Shown: positions 27,676 to 35,417 of the stretch, one piece after another
How the letters are laid out: each line of letters begins with the position of its first letter
How positions within the stretch are numbered: position 1 is the stretch's first letter
Assembly (NCBI RefSeq): GCF_014268655.2
Contig: NZ_JABWQX020000004.1
Location: 75,330 to 139,329, forward strand
Length of the DNA: 64,000 bases
Direction: 5' to 3'
Source: Pseudomonas marvdashtae
GTDB lineage: Bacteria; Pseudomonadota; Gammaproteobacteria; Pseudomonadales; Pseudomonadaceae
The notes under the pieces: model-generated
The model's database searches: none
The model's input: the letters and a program-made list of their open reading frames with translations, nothing else
What the model was told of the DNA's origin: nothing
Program-made: the position numbers and the translations under genes

Positions 27676-27786
27676 ATGGCCAAAGGCATGGATTCAAAAA
27701 AAGCGGCAAAGAAAAAACCGGCGAAGACCGCCGATGAAAAGCGCGCCGACAAAAAAACCAAGAAGGTCAACCTGTTCGGCCATTGA
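27676..27786 (+). CDS. Lysine-rich 36-residue protein
   Basis: ORF of 37 codons starting ATGGCCAAAGGC and ending VNLFGH; 12 of 36 residues are Lys. Strongly basic in the middle (KKAAKKKPAKTADEKRADKKTKK) with a short hydrophobic C-terminus. No good Shine-Dalgarno sequence is visible. Such small Lys-rich proteins are common in Pseudomonas annotations and may bind RNA or DNA (inference). Confidence 0.6.
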   Translation: MAKGMDSKKAAKKKPAKTADEKRADKKTKKVNLFGH

Positions 27787-27816
27787 ACCGGCAACGCCTG
27801 GCTTTGCCTCGGGAGG

Positions 27817-27838
27817 AGCTGGGGCTGTAGCCCCAGCT
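27817..27838. terminator. Hairpin between the Lys-rich ORF and gntR
   Basis: Perfect AGCTGGGGCT-GT-AGCCCCAGCT stem. It can serve both converging genes but lacks a T-run. Confidence 0.55.
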
Positions 27839-27888
27839 TCACACTCGCGGTTCGTCGGCATGGATCGACCGCTTCATGTCGGAACCGC

Positions 27889-28920
27889 TCAGGTACTTTC
27901 GCGAACCTTGAGTTCGAATCCCAGGTCAACCACCGGCTGGGTAATACGATTGCCAGCCATCAAGGTGAGCATCTGTTCAGCGGCGCGGCGGCCAATCGCT
28001 TCCCTTGGAGTGCTGATGCTGCTCAAGCGCGGCACCATATGGGCCGAGGCGGGCAGATCGTTGAAGCCCAGGATCGATACCTGTTCGGGGACCTTGATGC
28101 CACAGCGCAACGCCTCGAGCAGGGCGCCGTGGGCCAGATCGTCGTTACCGAAGAAAATCGCATCGACGTCCGGGTGGCTGGCGAGCAATTGCAGGAACAG
28201 TTCTGCGCCCAAGCCCACCGACGACGGACGCGGCGTCAGTATTTCCAGGTCCGGGTCGTAGAGTTCGGCTTTCTGCAGCGCACGGCGGAAACCCTCGCCG
28301 CGCAGCAGCGTGCGTTGGTCCAGCTGGGCGCCGATATAGGCCAGGCGCTTGCGACCTCGGGAAATCAGATGCTCGGCGGCGGTCTCGCCGGCCTTGAGCT
28401 GGGAAAAACCGACGCAGTTCAGGCCGGCGCCTGGGTCCAATTCCATCATGTACACGCAAGGAATATTGCTGGCCTCGATCATGCGCCGGGCGCTTTCGGT
28501 ACGGTCGAATCCGGTCAGCAGCAAGCCTCGAGGCTGGTACGCCATGTAATTGCGCAGCAGGTCTTCTTCTTCATCCCGGGAATAGTGGTAGTTGCCAATC
28601 ACCACTTCGAAGCCTTTGGGCCGCAGCACGCGATGAATGGCTTCCAGGGTGTCAATGAACAGGAGGTTGGACAACGACGGCACCAGCACCACCACCGAAT
28701 GGCTCTGGGCCGAGGCCAGTGCGCGGGCGGCGGGGTTGACGACGTAGTTGAGTTCCAGGGCGGCCTGGCGGACCTTGTCCACCAATTCGGCGGCCACGGT
28801 GCTGACGCCACGCAGGGCACGGGAGGCGGTGATCGGACTGACACCGGCCAGGCGTGCGACTTCGTTGAGCGTGGGGCGACCGGTGGTGCGAGTATTCTTA
28901 TCGTTTTTAGGGGCGGTCAT
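27889..28920 (-). CDS. gntR: GntR, LacI-family gluconate repressor
   Basis: Transcription repressor of 343 aa. The N-terminal LacI helix-turn-helix (TLNEVARLAGVSPITASRALRG, near residues 18-40) is followed by a periplasmic-binding-protein-like effector domain. In P. aeruginosa this regulator, released by gluconate or 6-phosphogluconate, controls itself and the gluconate transporter. ATG at 28920 is used; upstream in-frame codons run through the operator. It is divergent from gntK-gntT, with matching operators at 28951, 29103 and 29691. Confidence 0.92.
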   Translation of the reverse strand: MTAPKNDKNTRTTGRPTLNEVARLAGVSPITASRALRGVSTVAAELVDKVRQAALELNYVVNPAARALASAQSHSVVVLVPSLSNLLFIDTLEAIHRVLRPKGFEVVIGNYHYSRDEEEDLLRNYMAYQPRGLLLTGFDRTESARRMIEASNIPCVYMMELDPGAGLNCVGFSQLKAGETAAEHLISRGRKRLAYIGAQLDQRTLLRGEGFRRALQKAELYDPDLEILTPRPSSVGLGAELFLQLLASHPDVDAIFFGNDDLAHGALLEALRCGIKVPEQVSILGFNDLPASAHMVPRLSSISTPREAIGRRAAEQMLTLMAGNRITQPVVDLGFELKVREST

Positions 28921-28950
28921 CAGGGTGGCTTGCCAAACAAAAATCAAGGC

Positions 28951-28967
28951 ACTAAGGTAGCGCTGTC
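28951..28967. promoter_or_regulatory. GntR operator 1 (gntR side)
   Basis: ACTAAGGTAGCGCTGTC; core AAGGTAGCGCTGTC is shared with the site at 29103. Lies 31 bp from the gntR ATG, well placed for autorepression. The TAGCGCT core is that reported for P. aeruginosa GntR. Confidence 0.75.
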
Positions 28968-29102
28968 TCGGCGCGGCTGCAAATGCGCGAGCAGGGTTTG
29001 CCTGATCCCTGTGCGCAAGTGTCGTGGACGTACATGCTGCAACCACAAAAATGACAAGAAGGCGTCGGCAACTTCTGCTTTTGCTGCGGTGTCATAACTG
29101 GC

Positions 29103-29117
29103 AAAGGTAGCGCTGTC
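29103..29117. promoter_or_regulatory. GntR operator 2 (gntK side)
   Basis: AAAGGTAGCGCTGTC, 18 bp before the gntK ATG; same core as operator 1. Confidence 0.75.
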
Positions 29118-29135
29118 TGCGCGCTGAGGTGTTAC

Positions 29136-29669
29136 ATGAATAATCCAATCACCGCCCTGGTCATCATGGGCGTTGCCGGTTGCGGCAAAACTTGCGTCAG
29201 CCAGGCCCTGTGCCAACTGAGCGACGCCACCGCCATTGAAGGCGACACGTTCCACCCTGCGGCCAACATCCAGAAGATGAGCGCCGGTATTCCCTTGAAC
29301 GATGACGACCGTGCCGGCTGGCTCGACAGCCTGTGCGACGAGTTGCGCCGTGTCGACGCCACGGGCGAGCGCCCAGTGCTGACCTGCTCGGCCCTCAAGC
29401 ACAGTTATCGCGAGCGTCTGCGCAGCGCCTTGCCAGGCCTGGGCTTCGTATTCCTTGAATTGACTCCAGAAGTGGCCGCTGATCGGGTTTCCCATCGTCC
29501 CGGCCATTTCATGCCGTCGACCCTGATTGACAGCCAGTTCGCCACTCTTGAATCCCCTGTCGGCGAGCCCCTGACCCTGGCTCTGGATGCGTCCAGCCAC
29601 AGCGTTGATGAACTGGCCCGCCAGGCTTACGTCTGGTGGTTGGCCCACGGTTTGAAGCTTGCCGGCTGA
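29136..29669 (+). CDS. gntK: Gluconokinase
   Basis: Phosphorylates gluconate to 6-phosphogluconate with ATP in the cytoplasm (177 aa). P-loop GVAGCGKT with Lys18, the substrate region EGDTFHPAANIQKMSAGIPLNDDDRAGWL and LTCSALKHSYRERLR are typical of the GntK family. ATG follows GAGGTG. Product enters the Entner-Doudoroff route with the zwf-pgl output. Confidence 0.94.
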   Translation: MNNPITALVIMGVAGCGKTCVSQALCQLSDATAIEGDTFHPAANIQKMSAGIPLNDDDRAGWLDSLCDELRRVDATGERPVLTCSALKHSYRERLRSALPGLGFVFLELTPEVAADRVSHRPGHFMPSTLIDSQFATLESPVGEPLTLALDASSHSVDELARQAYVWWLAHGLKLAG

Positions 29670-29690
29670 GCTTCAGAAAATTTGCGTCAG

Positions 29691-29705
29691 AAAGATAGCG
29701 CTGTC
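29691..29705. promoter_or_regulatory. GntR operator 3 (gntT)
   Basis: AAAGATAGCGCTGTC between gntK and gntT, 56 bp before the gntT ATG. One base differs from operator 2, so gntT may have its own GntR-controlled promoter. Confidence 0.72.
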
Positions 29706-29733
29706 CCGACGGCTTGAAAATAACTGCTTCAAT

Positions 29734-29745
29734 AACAACAACAAA
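29734..29745 (+). promoter_or_regulatory. A-rich Hfq/Crc-type motif before gntT
   Basis: AACAACAACAAA directly precedes the TCAGGAG ribosome-binding site of gntT; matches AANAANAA twice in overlapping phase. Confidence 0.55.
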
Positions 29746-29761
29746 TCAGGAGACACCTCCC

Positions 29762-31114
29762 ATGTTCGGCATGTCCCACGAGACGTTCCTACTGCTTGAT
29801 GCAGTGGTCACGGTGATCGGACTCATCGTCCTTATCACCAAGTTCAAATTCCACCCGTTCATCGCACTGACCATCGCCGCCGCGTTCCTCGGCCTGACGT
29901 CGGGCATGCCGACCGGCACCATCATCAAGGCGTTCCAGGACGGCTTCGGTGGCGTGCTTGGTTTTGTCGGCATCATCCTCGCGCTGGGCACGATGCTCGG
30001 CAAGATGATGGCCGAGTCGGGCGGGGCCGATCAGATCGCCCAGACCCTGATCCGCGCCTTCGGCAAGGACAAGGTGCAGTGGGCCATGATGTTCGCTGCG
30101 TTCCTGGTGGGCATCCCGCTGTTCTTCGAGATCGGCTTCGTGTTGCTGATCCCGCTGGTGTTCATCGTGGCGCGCCGCACCGGCGTGTCGATCATCAAGA
30201 TCGGTATCCCGCTGCTGGCCGGCCTTTCCGCCGTCCACGGCCTGGTGCCACCGCACCCGGGCCCGCTGCTGGCGATCGGCATCTTTGGCGCTGACATCGG
30301 CAAGACCATTCTCTATGGCCTGATCGTCGCGCTGCCGACCGCCATCATTGCCGGGCCGATCTTCGGTACCTTCATTGCCAAGCACATCCCCGGTCATCCG
30401 AACCAGGAACTGGTGGATCAACTGGCGCGCGAGACGAACGCCGCCGAGCTGCCAAGCTTCAGCATCACCTTGATCACCGTGTTGTCGCCGGTGTTCCTGA
30501 TGTTGCTCAAGACCTTCGCTGACGTGGCGCTGCCGGACGGCAACCTGTTCCGCGTCTGGATGGACATGATTGGCCACCCGATCTCGGCGTTGCTGCTGGC
30601 GTTGCTGCTGTCGTTGTACACCTTCGGCTACAAGCAGGGCATCGGCTCCAGCCAGATGCTCAAATGGCTGGACGCAAGCCTGGCTCCGACGGCCGCGATC
30701 ATCCTGATCATCGGTGCCGGTGGCGGCTTCAAGCAGATGCTCGTGACCAGCGGCGTGGGCGATGTGATCGGCCATATGGCGGTCAGCGCGCAGATCTCGC
30801 CGATCCTGCTGGCCTGGCTGGTGGCGGCGGTGATTCGAATTGCGACGGGTTCGGCGACGGTGGCAACCATTACCGGTGCCGGGATCGTCGTGCCGGTGGT
30901 GGGGATGATGCCGGGTGTGAACCGTGAGCTGCTGGTGCTGGCGACCGGTGCCGGCTCGTTGATCCTGTCTCACGTCAACGACGCAGGCTTCTGGCTCGTC
31001 AAGCAGTACTTCAATATGACCGTGGCCGAAACCTTCAAGACCTGGACCGCGATGGAAACCATCCTGTCCGTGGTGGCGCTGATCTTTATCCTGCTGTTGT
31101 CGCTGGTGATCTAA
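29762..31114 (+). CDS. gntT: Gluconate:H+ symporter (GntP family)
   Basis: Inner-membrane permease of 450 aa importing gluconate with protons. Hydrophobic throughout with roughly 12-14 spans; the family segment AVHGLVPPHPGPLLAIGIFGADIGKTILYG near residues 155-185 and the C-terminal ATGSATVATITGAGIV...LSHVNDAGFWLVKQYF region are clear. ATG at 29762 follows CAGGAG. Downstream lies a single REP hairpin. Confidence 0.93.
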   Translation: MFGMSHETFLLLDAVVTVIGLIVLITKFKFHPFIALTIAAAFLGLTSGMPTGTIIKAFQDGFGGVLGFVGIILALGTMLGKMMAESGGADQIAQTLIRAFGKDKVQWAMMFAAFLVGIPLFFEIGFVLLIPLVFIVARRTGVSIIKIGIPLLAGLSAVHGLVPPHPGPLLAIGIFGADIGKTILYGLIVALPTAIIAGPIFGTFIAKHIPGHPNQELVDQLARETNAAELPSFSITLITVLSPVFLMLLKTFADVALPDGNLFRVWMDMIGHPISALLLALLLSLYTFGYKQGIGSSQMLKWLDASLAPTAAIILIIGAGGGFKQMLVTSGVGDVIGHMAVSAQISPILLAWLVAAVIRIATGSATVATITGAGIVVPVVGMMPGVNRELLVLATGAGSLILSHVNDAGFWLVKQYFNMTVAETFKTWTAMETILSVVALIFILLLSLVI

Positions 31115-31131
31115 GCAGCGACTGACAATCT

Positions 31132-31159
31132 GTGGCGAGGGAGCTTGCTCCCTCGCCAC
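31132..31159. repeat. Single REP hairpin after gntT
   Basis: Perfect 13-bp arms GTGGCGAGGGAGC and GCTCCCTCGCCAC around TT. Same sequence family as the type A REPIN arms; lies between convergent genes. Confidence 0.82.
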
Positions 31160-31180
31160 ATCAGCGGTTGTGATTGGCTG

Positions 31181-32395
31181 TCAGGCTTGTTTGCCAGCCA
31201 AGCCATCCGCCCGGAACATCCCACGGATCCCGCGCACCGCCTGGCGAATCCGGTCCTGGTTTTCGATCAGCGCAAAGCGCACGTGATCATCCCCATATTC
31301 CCCGAACCCCACCCCCGGCGAGACGCAAACCTTGGCCTCGGCCAACAGCTTCTTGGCGAATTCCAGCGAGCCGAGGTGGGCATAGGCCTCGGGGATCTTG
31401 GCCCAGACGTACATCGACGCCTTGGGGATTTCCACCATCCAGCCCAGCTCATGCAGGCCCTTGACCAGCACATTACGGCGCTGGCGGTACTGCTCGGCGA
31501 TGTCGCGCACGCATTGCTGATCACCTTCAAGGGCGGCGATGGCGGCAACTTGAAGCGGGGTGAAGGTGCCGTAGTCGTGGTAACTCTTGATCCGAGCCAG
31601 GGCGTTGACCAGTTCCGGGTTGCCGACCATGAAGCCGATGCGCCAGCCGGCCATGTTGTAGCTCTTGGACAGGGTGAAGAACTCCACCGCAATGTCTTTC
31701 GCACCCGGCACCTGCATGATCGAAGGGGCTTTCCAGCCGTCATAGACGATGTCGGCGTAGGCCAGGTCGTGGATCACCAGCACGTCGTATTGCTTGGCCA
31801 GGGCGATGACCCGCTCGAAGAAATCCAGCTCCACGCACTGCGCGGTCGGGTTGGATGGGAAGCCCAGGATCATCATCTTCGGCTTGGGAATCGAGCCGCG
31901 AATGGCCCGCTCCAGTTCGTCGAAGAAATCCACGCCAGGCACCAGCGGCACCGAACGCACCTGGGCGCCGGCGATCACTGCGCCGTAGATGTGGATCGGA
32001 TAACTGGGGTTGGGCACCAGCACCGTGTCGCCCTGGTCCAGGGTCGCCAGCATCAAGTGCGCCAAGCCTTCCTTGGAACCGATGGTGACGATGGCTTCGG
32101 TTTCCGGGTCGATGTCCACCTCGTAGCGGTCCTTGTACCAGCGCGAAATGGCGCGGCGCAGGCGCGGGATGCCTTTGGAGGTGGAGTAGCCGTGGGTGTC
32201 TTCACGCTGGGCGACCGTGACCAGTTTTTCCACGATGTGCGGGGGCGTGGCGCCGTCGGGGTTACCCATGCTCAAGTCGATGATGTCTTCGCCGCGCCGA
32301 CGCGCAGCCATCTTCAGCTCGGCAGTGATATTGAATACATACGGGGGGAGTCGATCGATGCGCGCAAAGCGGCGCGGCGAACCTTGTTCGGCCAT
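31181..32395 (-). CDS. alaC: AlaC-type class I aminotransferase
   Basis: PLP-dependent aminotransferase of 404 aa, AlaC/YfdZ group, which makes alanine from pyruvate with glutamate. PLP lysine is Lys244 in [30 protein letters not shown] and the C-terminal RFALIEN (Arg for the carboxylate) fit. ATG at 32395 is chosen; 24 further upstream codons are not conserved in look. Convergent with gntT, divergent from the LysE gene. Confidence 0.82.
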   Translation of the reverse strand: MAEQGSPRRFARIDRLPPYVFNITAELKMAARRRGEDIIDLSMGNPDGATPPHIVEKLVTVAQREDTHGYSTSKGIPRLRRAISRWYKDRYEVDIDPETEAIVTIGSKEGLAHLMLATLDQGDTVLVPNPSYPIHIYGAVIAGAQVRSVPLVPGVDFFDELERAIRGSIPKPKMMILGFPSNPTAQCVELDFFERVIALAKQYDVLVIHDLAYADIVYDGWKAPSIMQVPGAKDIAVEFFTLSKSYNMAGWRIGFMVGNPELVNALARIKSYHDYGTFTPLQVAAIAALEGDQQCVRDIAEQYRQRRNVLVKGLHELGWMVEIPKASMYVWAKIPEAYAHLGSLEFAKKLLAEAKVCVSPGVGFGEYGDDHVRFALIENQDRIRQAVRGIRGMFRADGLAGKQA

Positions 32396-32602
32396 TGTTG
32401 CCTCGAAATACGTGAGCGCCCGGAACCGTCCGAGCGACGTCGGCCACTGCGGTGGCCTGCGGCGCAAGATAATAGGGCCAGTGTCAGATTGTCCAGTAGC
32501 GGCGCCGAACTATTTTCGACGACACTGTGGCGCTGCTGTGGCGCCATCGAGGCGTCCCGTCGGCCGTTGAACACGTCATACCCAATCCTGATGGAACGAA
32601 TC

Positions 32603-33265
32603 ATGGAATTTTCCAGCGGCTTCCTGCTGAGTCTTTCGCTGTGCCTGGACATCGGCGTCGCCAATATCGCGATGATCACCCTGGCGATGCAGCGCGGCTA
32701 TTTCCAGGGGTTTGCCCTGGGCCTGGGCACCTGCGTGGGGGATCTGGTCTACGCGGTCCTGGCATTGGCGGGCATGACCGTGCTGCTGCAATACGAAACG
32801 GTGCGCTGGGTCCTGTGGATCGGCGGCTCGGTGCTGCTGTTGTATTTCGCCGCGAAAATGGTGCATTCGGCGATCTATCACAACGCGTTGCTGGCCGAGG
32901 CCGGCGAGGTCCGGGGCAACTCGCCACGCCAGGAGTTTTTCCGCGGGATCTTCCTGGCCATGTCATCCCCCAGCGCCATCCTCTGGTTTGCCGCGGTGGG
33001 CGGGACGCTCATCGCCCGCTCCGGGGGTGGAACGATGCTCAGTTCGGCGCTGTTCCTGGGCGGATTTCTCTGCGCCGGGCTGCTGTGGAGCGCGGGCTTG
33101 TGCCTGGCGGCGACCCAAGGTGGCAAATTGTTGGGCGACAAGTTGCTGCGCTACTCCTATTGGGCATCCGCGGCGATCTTCTGCTATTTCGCGGTCTATG
33201 TGATCGTTTCTGGTTACAACGAGTTTGTAGGAAAAACCGCCGCAGTCGTCCTGCCTGGACTTTGA
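32603..33265 (+). CDS. LysE-family exporter
   Basis: Membrane protein of 220 aa with six spans, LysE/RhtB fold: FSSGFLLSLSLCLDIGVANIAM at the start and FRGIFLAMSSPSAILWFAAVGG in the middle. It exports amino acids or similar compounds. An in-frame ATG at 32591 is possible; ATG at 32603 has a GGAA upstream. Confidence 0.82.
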   Translation: MEFSSGFLLSLSLCLDIGVANIAMITLAMQRGYFQGFALGLGTCVGDLVYAVLALAGMTVLLQYETVRWVLWIGGSVLLLYFAAKMVHSAIYHNALLAEAGEVRGNSPRQEFFRGIFLAMSSPSAILWFAAVGGTLIARSGGGTMLSSALFLGGFLCAGLLWSAGLCLAATQGGKLLGDKLLRYSYWASAAIFCYFAVYVIVSGYNEFVGKTAAVVLPGL

Positions 33266-33344
33266 CAAGCGAAACGGTCTGGTAATCACGGTTTGGCTTC
33301 TATACTGCCAAGCCCGACTTCAAGTTTTCCGGAGTGTTGAAACA

Positions 33345-33833
33345 ATGGAAACACAAAAACGCGTTAACGCAATCGAGCCGCGCTTTGAACAGGGACGCTT
33401 TCAGCTCATCGCCGGTTTCGGCGCGCGTTTTACCCAGGACACCGCCCAGGACATCCCGCTGCTCTGGGAAAAATTCCTGCCTTGGCTCGGTAAGGTGCCA
33501 GGTCAGAAAGACGAAGTGACCTATGGAGTGTGTTGCAACCCGGACGGCCAGGGTGGCTTCGAATACATCGCCGGCGTGGAAATCAGTCGGCTCGACGACC
33601 TGCCGGAGCAATACCGCTGGATCGAAATCCAGCCCGGGCCCTATGCTGTGTTCCAGCACAAAGGGCCGCTGAAAAGCCTTCCGGACACCTTCCAATACAT
33701 TTGGAAAGAATGGCTGCCAACGTCCGGCCACCAAGCGGCGGATGAGCCTGAGTTCGAGCGCTACAGCGAGGATTTCAATCCCAGGACCGGTGAAGGCACC
33801 CTGGAAATCTGGATACCCCTCAAACCGAGCTGA
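33345..33833 (+). CDS. GyrI-like effector-binding domain protein
   Basis: Stand-alone GyrI-like/AraC effector-binding domain of 162 aa (marks: VTYGVCCNPDGQGGFEYIAGVEIS and the C-terminal EFERYSEDFNP...LEIWIPL). Such proteins bind small hydrophobic ligands or DNA gyrase; no DNA-binding domain is attached. ATG follows CCGGAGTG. The end overlaps a convergent GNAT gene by 14 bp. Confidence 0.85.
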   Translation: METQKRVNAIEPRFEQGRFQLIAGFGARFTQDTAQDIPLLWEKFLPWLGKVPGQKDEVTYGVCCNPDGQGGFEYIAGVEISRLDDLPEQYRWIEIQPGPYAVFQHKGPLKSLPDTFQYIWKEWLPTSGHQAADEPEFERYSEDFNPRTGEGTLEIWIPLKPS

Positions 33834-34335
33834 GCGATGGATCCGTCTGGTCAAACACCAGCCGCATCCGCCGTTCATAACCGATACGGCCTTTATAGGC
33901 CTCGCCGCTGTCGACCCAGCCCAGTCGCGTGTACAGGCCAATCGCTGCTTCATTGTCGGCGTCGACTGACAGCTCCAGTCCATTTATTTCCGGCCACGCC
34001 GAGCGCGCCACCGTCGGCAATGCCTGCAAGCAGGCCTTGCCGTATCCCTTGCCCTGGGCTCGGAAGTCGACCTGCAAGGCATGCAGGGTGGCGCTGTGTT
34101 CATCGGCCCACGCGGGCAGCACGGGCGGGCGCTTGAGCAGCAAGAACGCGACGGGCACATCGCCAGCCAGCAATGCGAAACCCTTTACACCCGGCCCGGG
34201 CCTGGACAGCAGCGTATGCAGTGCACCGTGGATATCGCCGGAAAACTTGATCTGGTCAGGGTGGATTTCGATGGCTTCGACCTGTTGCTGTTGCGTCGGG
34301 GTCAGGTCTTCATAGGGTACGAGCTGAGCGGTCAC
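33820..34335 (-). CDS. GNAT-family acetyltransferase
   Basis: Protein of 171 aa with GNAT marks LHALQVDFRAQGKGYGKACLQALP and NEAAIGLYTRLGWVDSGE. It starts with GTG at 34335 (MTAQLVPYEDL). The 3' end overlaps the GyrI-like gene by 14 bp on the other strand. Substrate unknown. Confidence 0.82.
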   Translation of the reverse strand: MTAQLVPYEDLTPTQQQQVEAIEIHPDQIKFSGDIHGALHTLLSRPGPGVKGFALLAGDVPVAFLLLKRPPVLPAWADEHSATLHALQVDFRAQGKGYGKACLQALPTVARSAWPEINGLELSVDADNEAAIGLYTRLGWVDSGEAYKGRIGYERRMRLVFDQTDPSLSSV

Positions 34336-34412
34336 GAAAACGTCCGTTGTTTGCCGAGAGAATGGGTCTCGGATTCTAGCGAAAATTTTTCTTTGGTTTA
34401 TTTTTGTTTGGC

Positions 34413-34440
34413 TGTCGATTCACCGTTTCTCCAGACGACT
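34413..34440 (+). promoter_or_regulatory. Candidate ECF42-type promoter
   Basis: TGTCGA (34413-34418), 17 bp, then CGACT (34436-34440). Published ECF42 promoters in Streptomyces have TGTCGA at -35 and CGA/TC at -10. It lies 37 bp before the SnoaL-like gene that leads the sigma-factor operon, fitting autoregulation. Confidence 0.6.
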
Positions 34441-34476
34441 AAGGATGTCTCTAACAAAAACCTGCGGAGAATCATC

Positions 34477-34911
34477 ATGAATACCCAAGCTACCGAAAGC
34501 GAAATCCAGACGCTGATCGACACCTATCGCCAGGCGGTCATGGCCAAGGACGTGGAAAAGGTCATGGCACTCTATGACGACAACATCGTCTCGTTCGACG
34601 CCATCCAGGCCCTGCAATTCAAGGGCAAGGTCGCCTACCGGGCCCATTGGGAGGCGTGCATGGAAATGTGCCCCGGCCCGCACAAGTTCGATTTCCATCA
34701 GGTCCAGATCACGCCGGCCGAGAACATCGCGTTCGCCCATTGGCTGGCCTATTGCGGCGGCACCAACGACAAAGGCGAAGAGCAGGCATGCTGGATGCGC
34801 GTGACAGCTTGCTACAAGCGTACGGCCGGCGCGTGGAAGATCGTCCATGAACATTGGTCGGCGCCATTCGACCCGATGGCGGGTACGGCGATATTCGACT
34901 CGCAGCCCTGA
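34477..34911 (+). CDS. SnoaL-like/DUF4440 domain protein
   Basis: Protein of 144 aa with the NTF2-like SnoaL fold (LIDTYRQAVMAKDVEKVMALYDDN at the start, WKIVHEHWSAPFDP at the end). The pocket can bind small organic molecules or carry enzyme activity; specific function unknown. ATG at 34477 follows GCGGAGA. It precedes a YCII protein and an ECF sigma factor on the same strand with short gaps, so it is likely in the sigma-factor's operon and regulon. Confidence 0.82.
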   Translation: MNTQATESEIQTLIDTYRQAVMAKDVEKVMALYDDNIVSFDAIQALQFKGKVAYRAHWEACMEMCPGPHKFDFHQVQITPAENIAFAHWLAYCGGTNDKGEEQACWMRVTACYKRTAGAWKIVHEHWSAPFDPMAGTAIFDSQP

Positions 34912-34967
34912 TCGGCTACGGTTTCCTCCTGCCACCTTTGTCGATCGGTTCGATCACGGAGCTTTCC

Positions 34968-35312
34968 ATGAAGTATTTATGCCTGGTGTATAGCAACGAA
35001 CAGGCCCTGCACAACTCGCCCGACAGCCCTGAGGACGCAGAGTGCATGGCTTATGCCGAGTCGATCCAGGGCAGCGGCCGGATGGTTGCCGCCGAAGCCC
35101 TGGAGTCGGTGCAGACCGCCACCACGGTGCGCATGCGCGGCGGCAAGCTGTCGATCACCGACGGCCCGTTCGCCGAAACCAAGGAGCAACTGGCGGGCTT
35201 CTACCTGATCGATGCCAAGGACCTCAACGAGGCCATCCAGGTCGCCGGCAACATACCGGCGGCCCGGGTCGGCTGCGTTGAAGTCCGGCCGGTCCGTCAA
35301 CTCAATCCCTGA
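34968..35312 (+). CDS. YCII-related DGPF-domain protein
   Basis: Protein of 114 aa starting MKYLCLVYSNEQ, with the name-giving DGPF motif in ITDGPFAETKEQLAGFYLI and a closing VEVRPVRQL. DGPF/YCII proteins are the regular neighbours of ECF42 sigma factors; activity is unknown. ATG at 34968 follows CACGGAGC. Confidence 0.87.
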   Translation: MKYLCLVYSNEQALHNSPDSPEDAECMAYAESIQGSGRMVAAEALESVQTATTVRMRGGKLSITDGPFAETKEQLAGFYLIDAKDLNEAIQVAGNIPAARVGCVEVRPVRQLNP

Positions 35313-35339
35313 ACAGCAACCACGAACAGGACTGTGTCC

Positions 35340-35417
35340 ATGAGTCTCAAACCCGCATCTTTGGAGTGGGCCGTCGGCCGGCTCGAAATGCTGATAGCCC
35401 AAGGCATGCCCGACTGA
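35340..35417 (+). CDS. 25-codon ORF coupled to the sigma factor
   Basis: ORF of 25 codons (MSLKPASLEWAVGRLEMLIA...) with AGGA 8-9 nt before its ATG. Its TGA overlaps the sigma-factor ATG (TGATG), an arrangement for stop-start coupling. It may be a leader peptide setting the sigma-factor level. No homology is recognised. Confidence 0.45.
   Translation: MSLKPASLEWAVGRLEMLIAQGMPD

Noticed and set aside
31145..32602. Long upstream extension of the LysE gene (706 codons in total)
   Set aside because: The first ~480 codons are antisense to alaC; only the part from 32603 is a real membrane protein.
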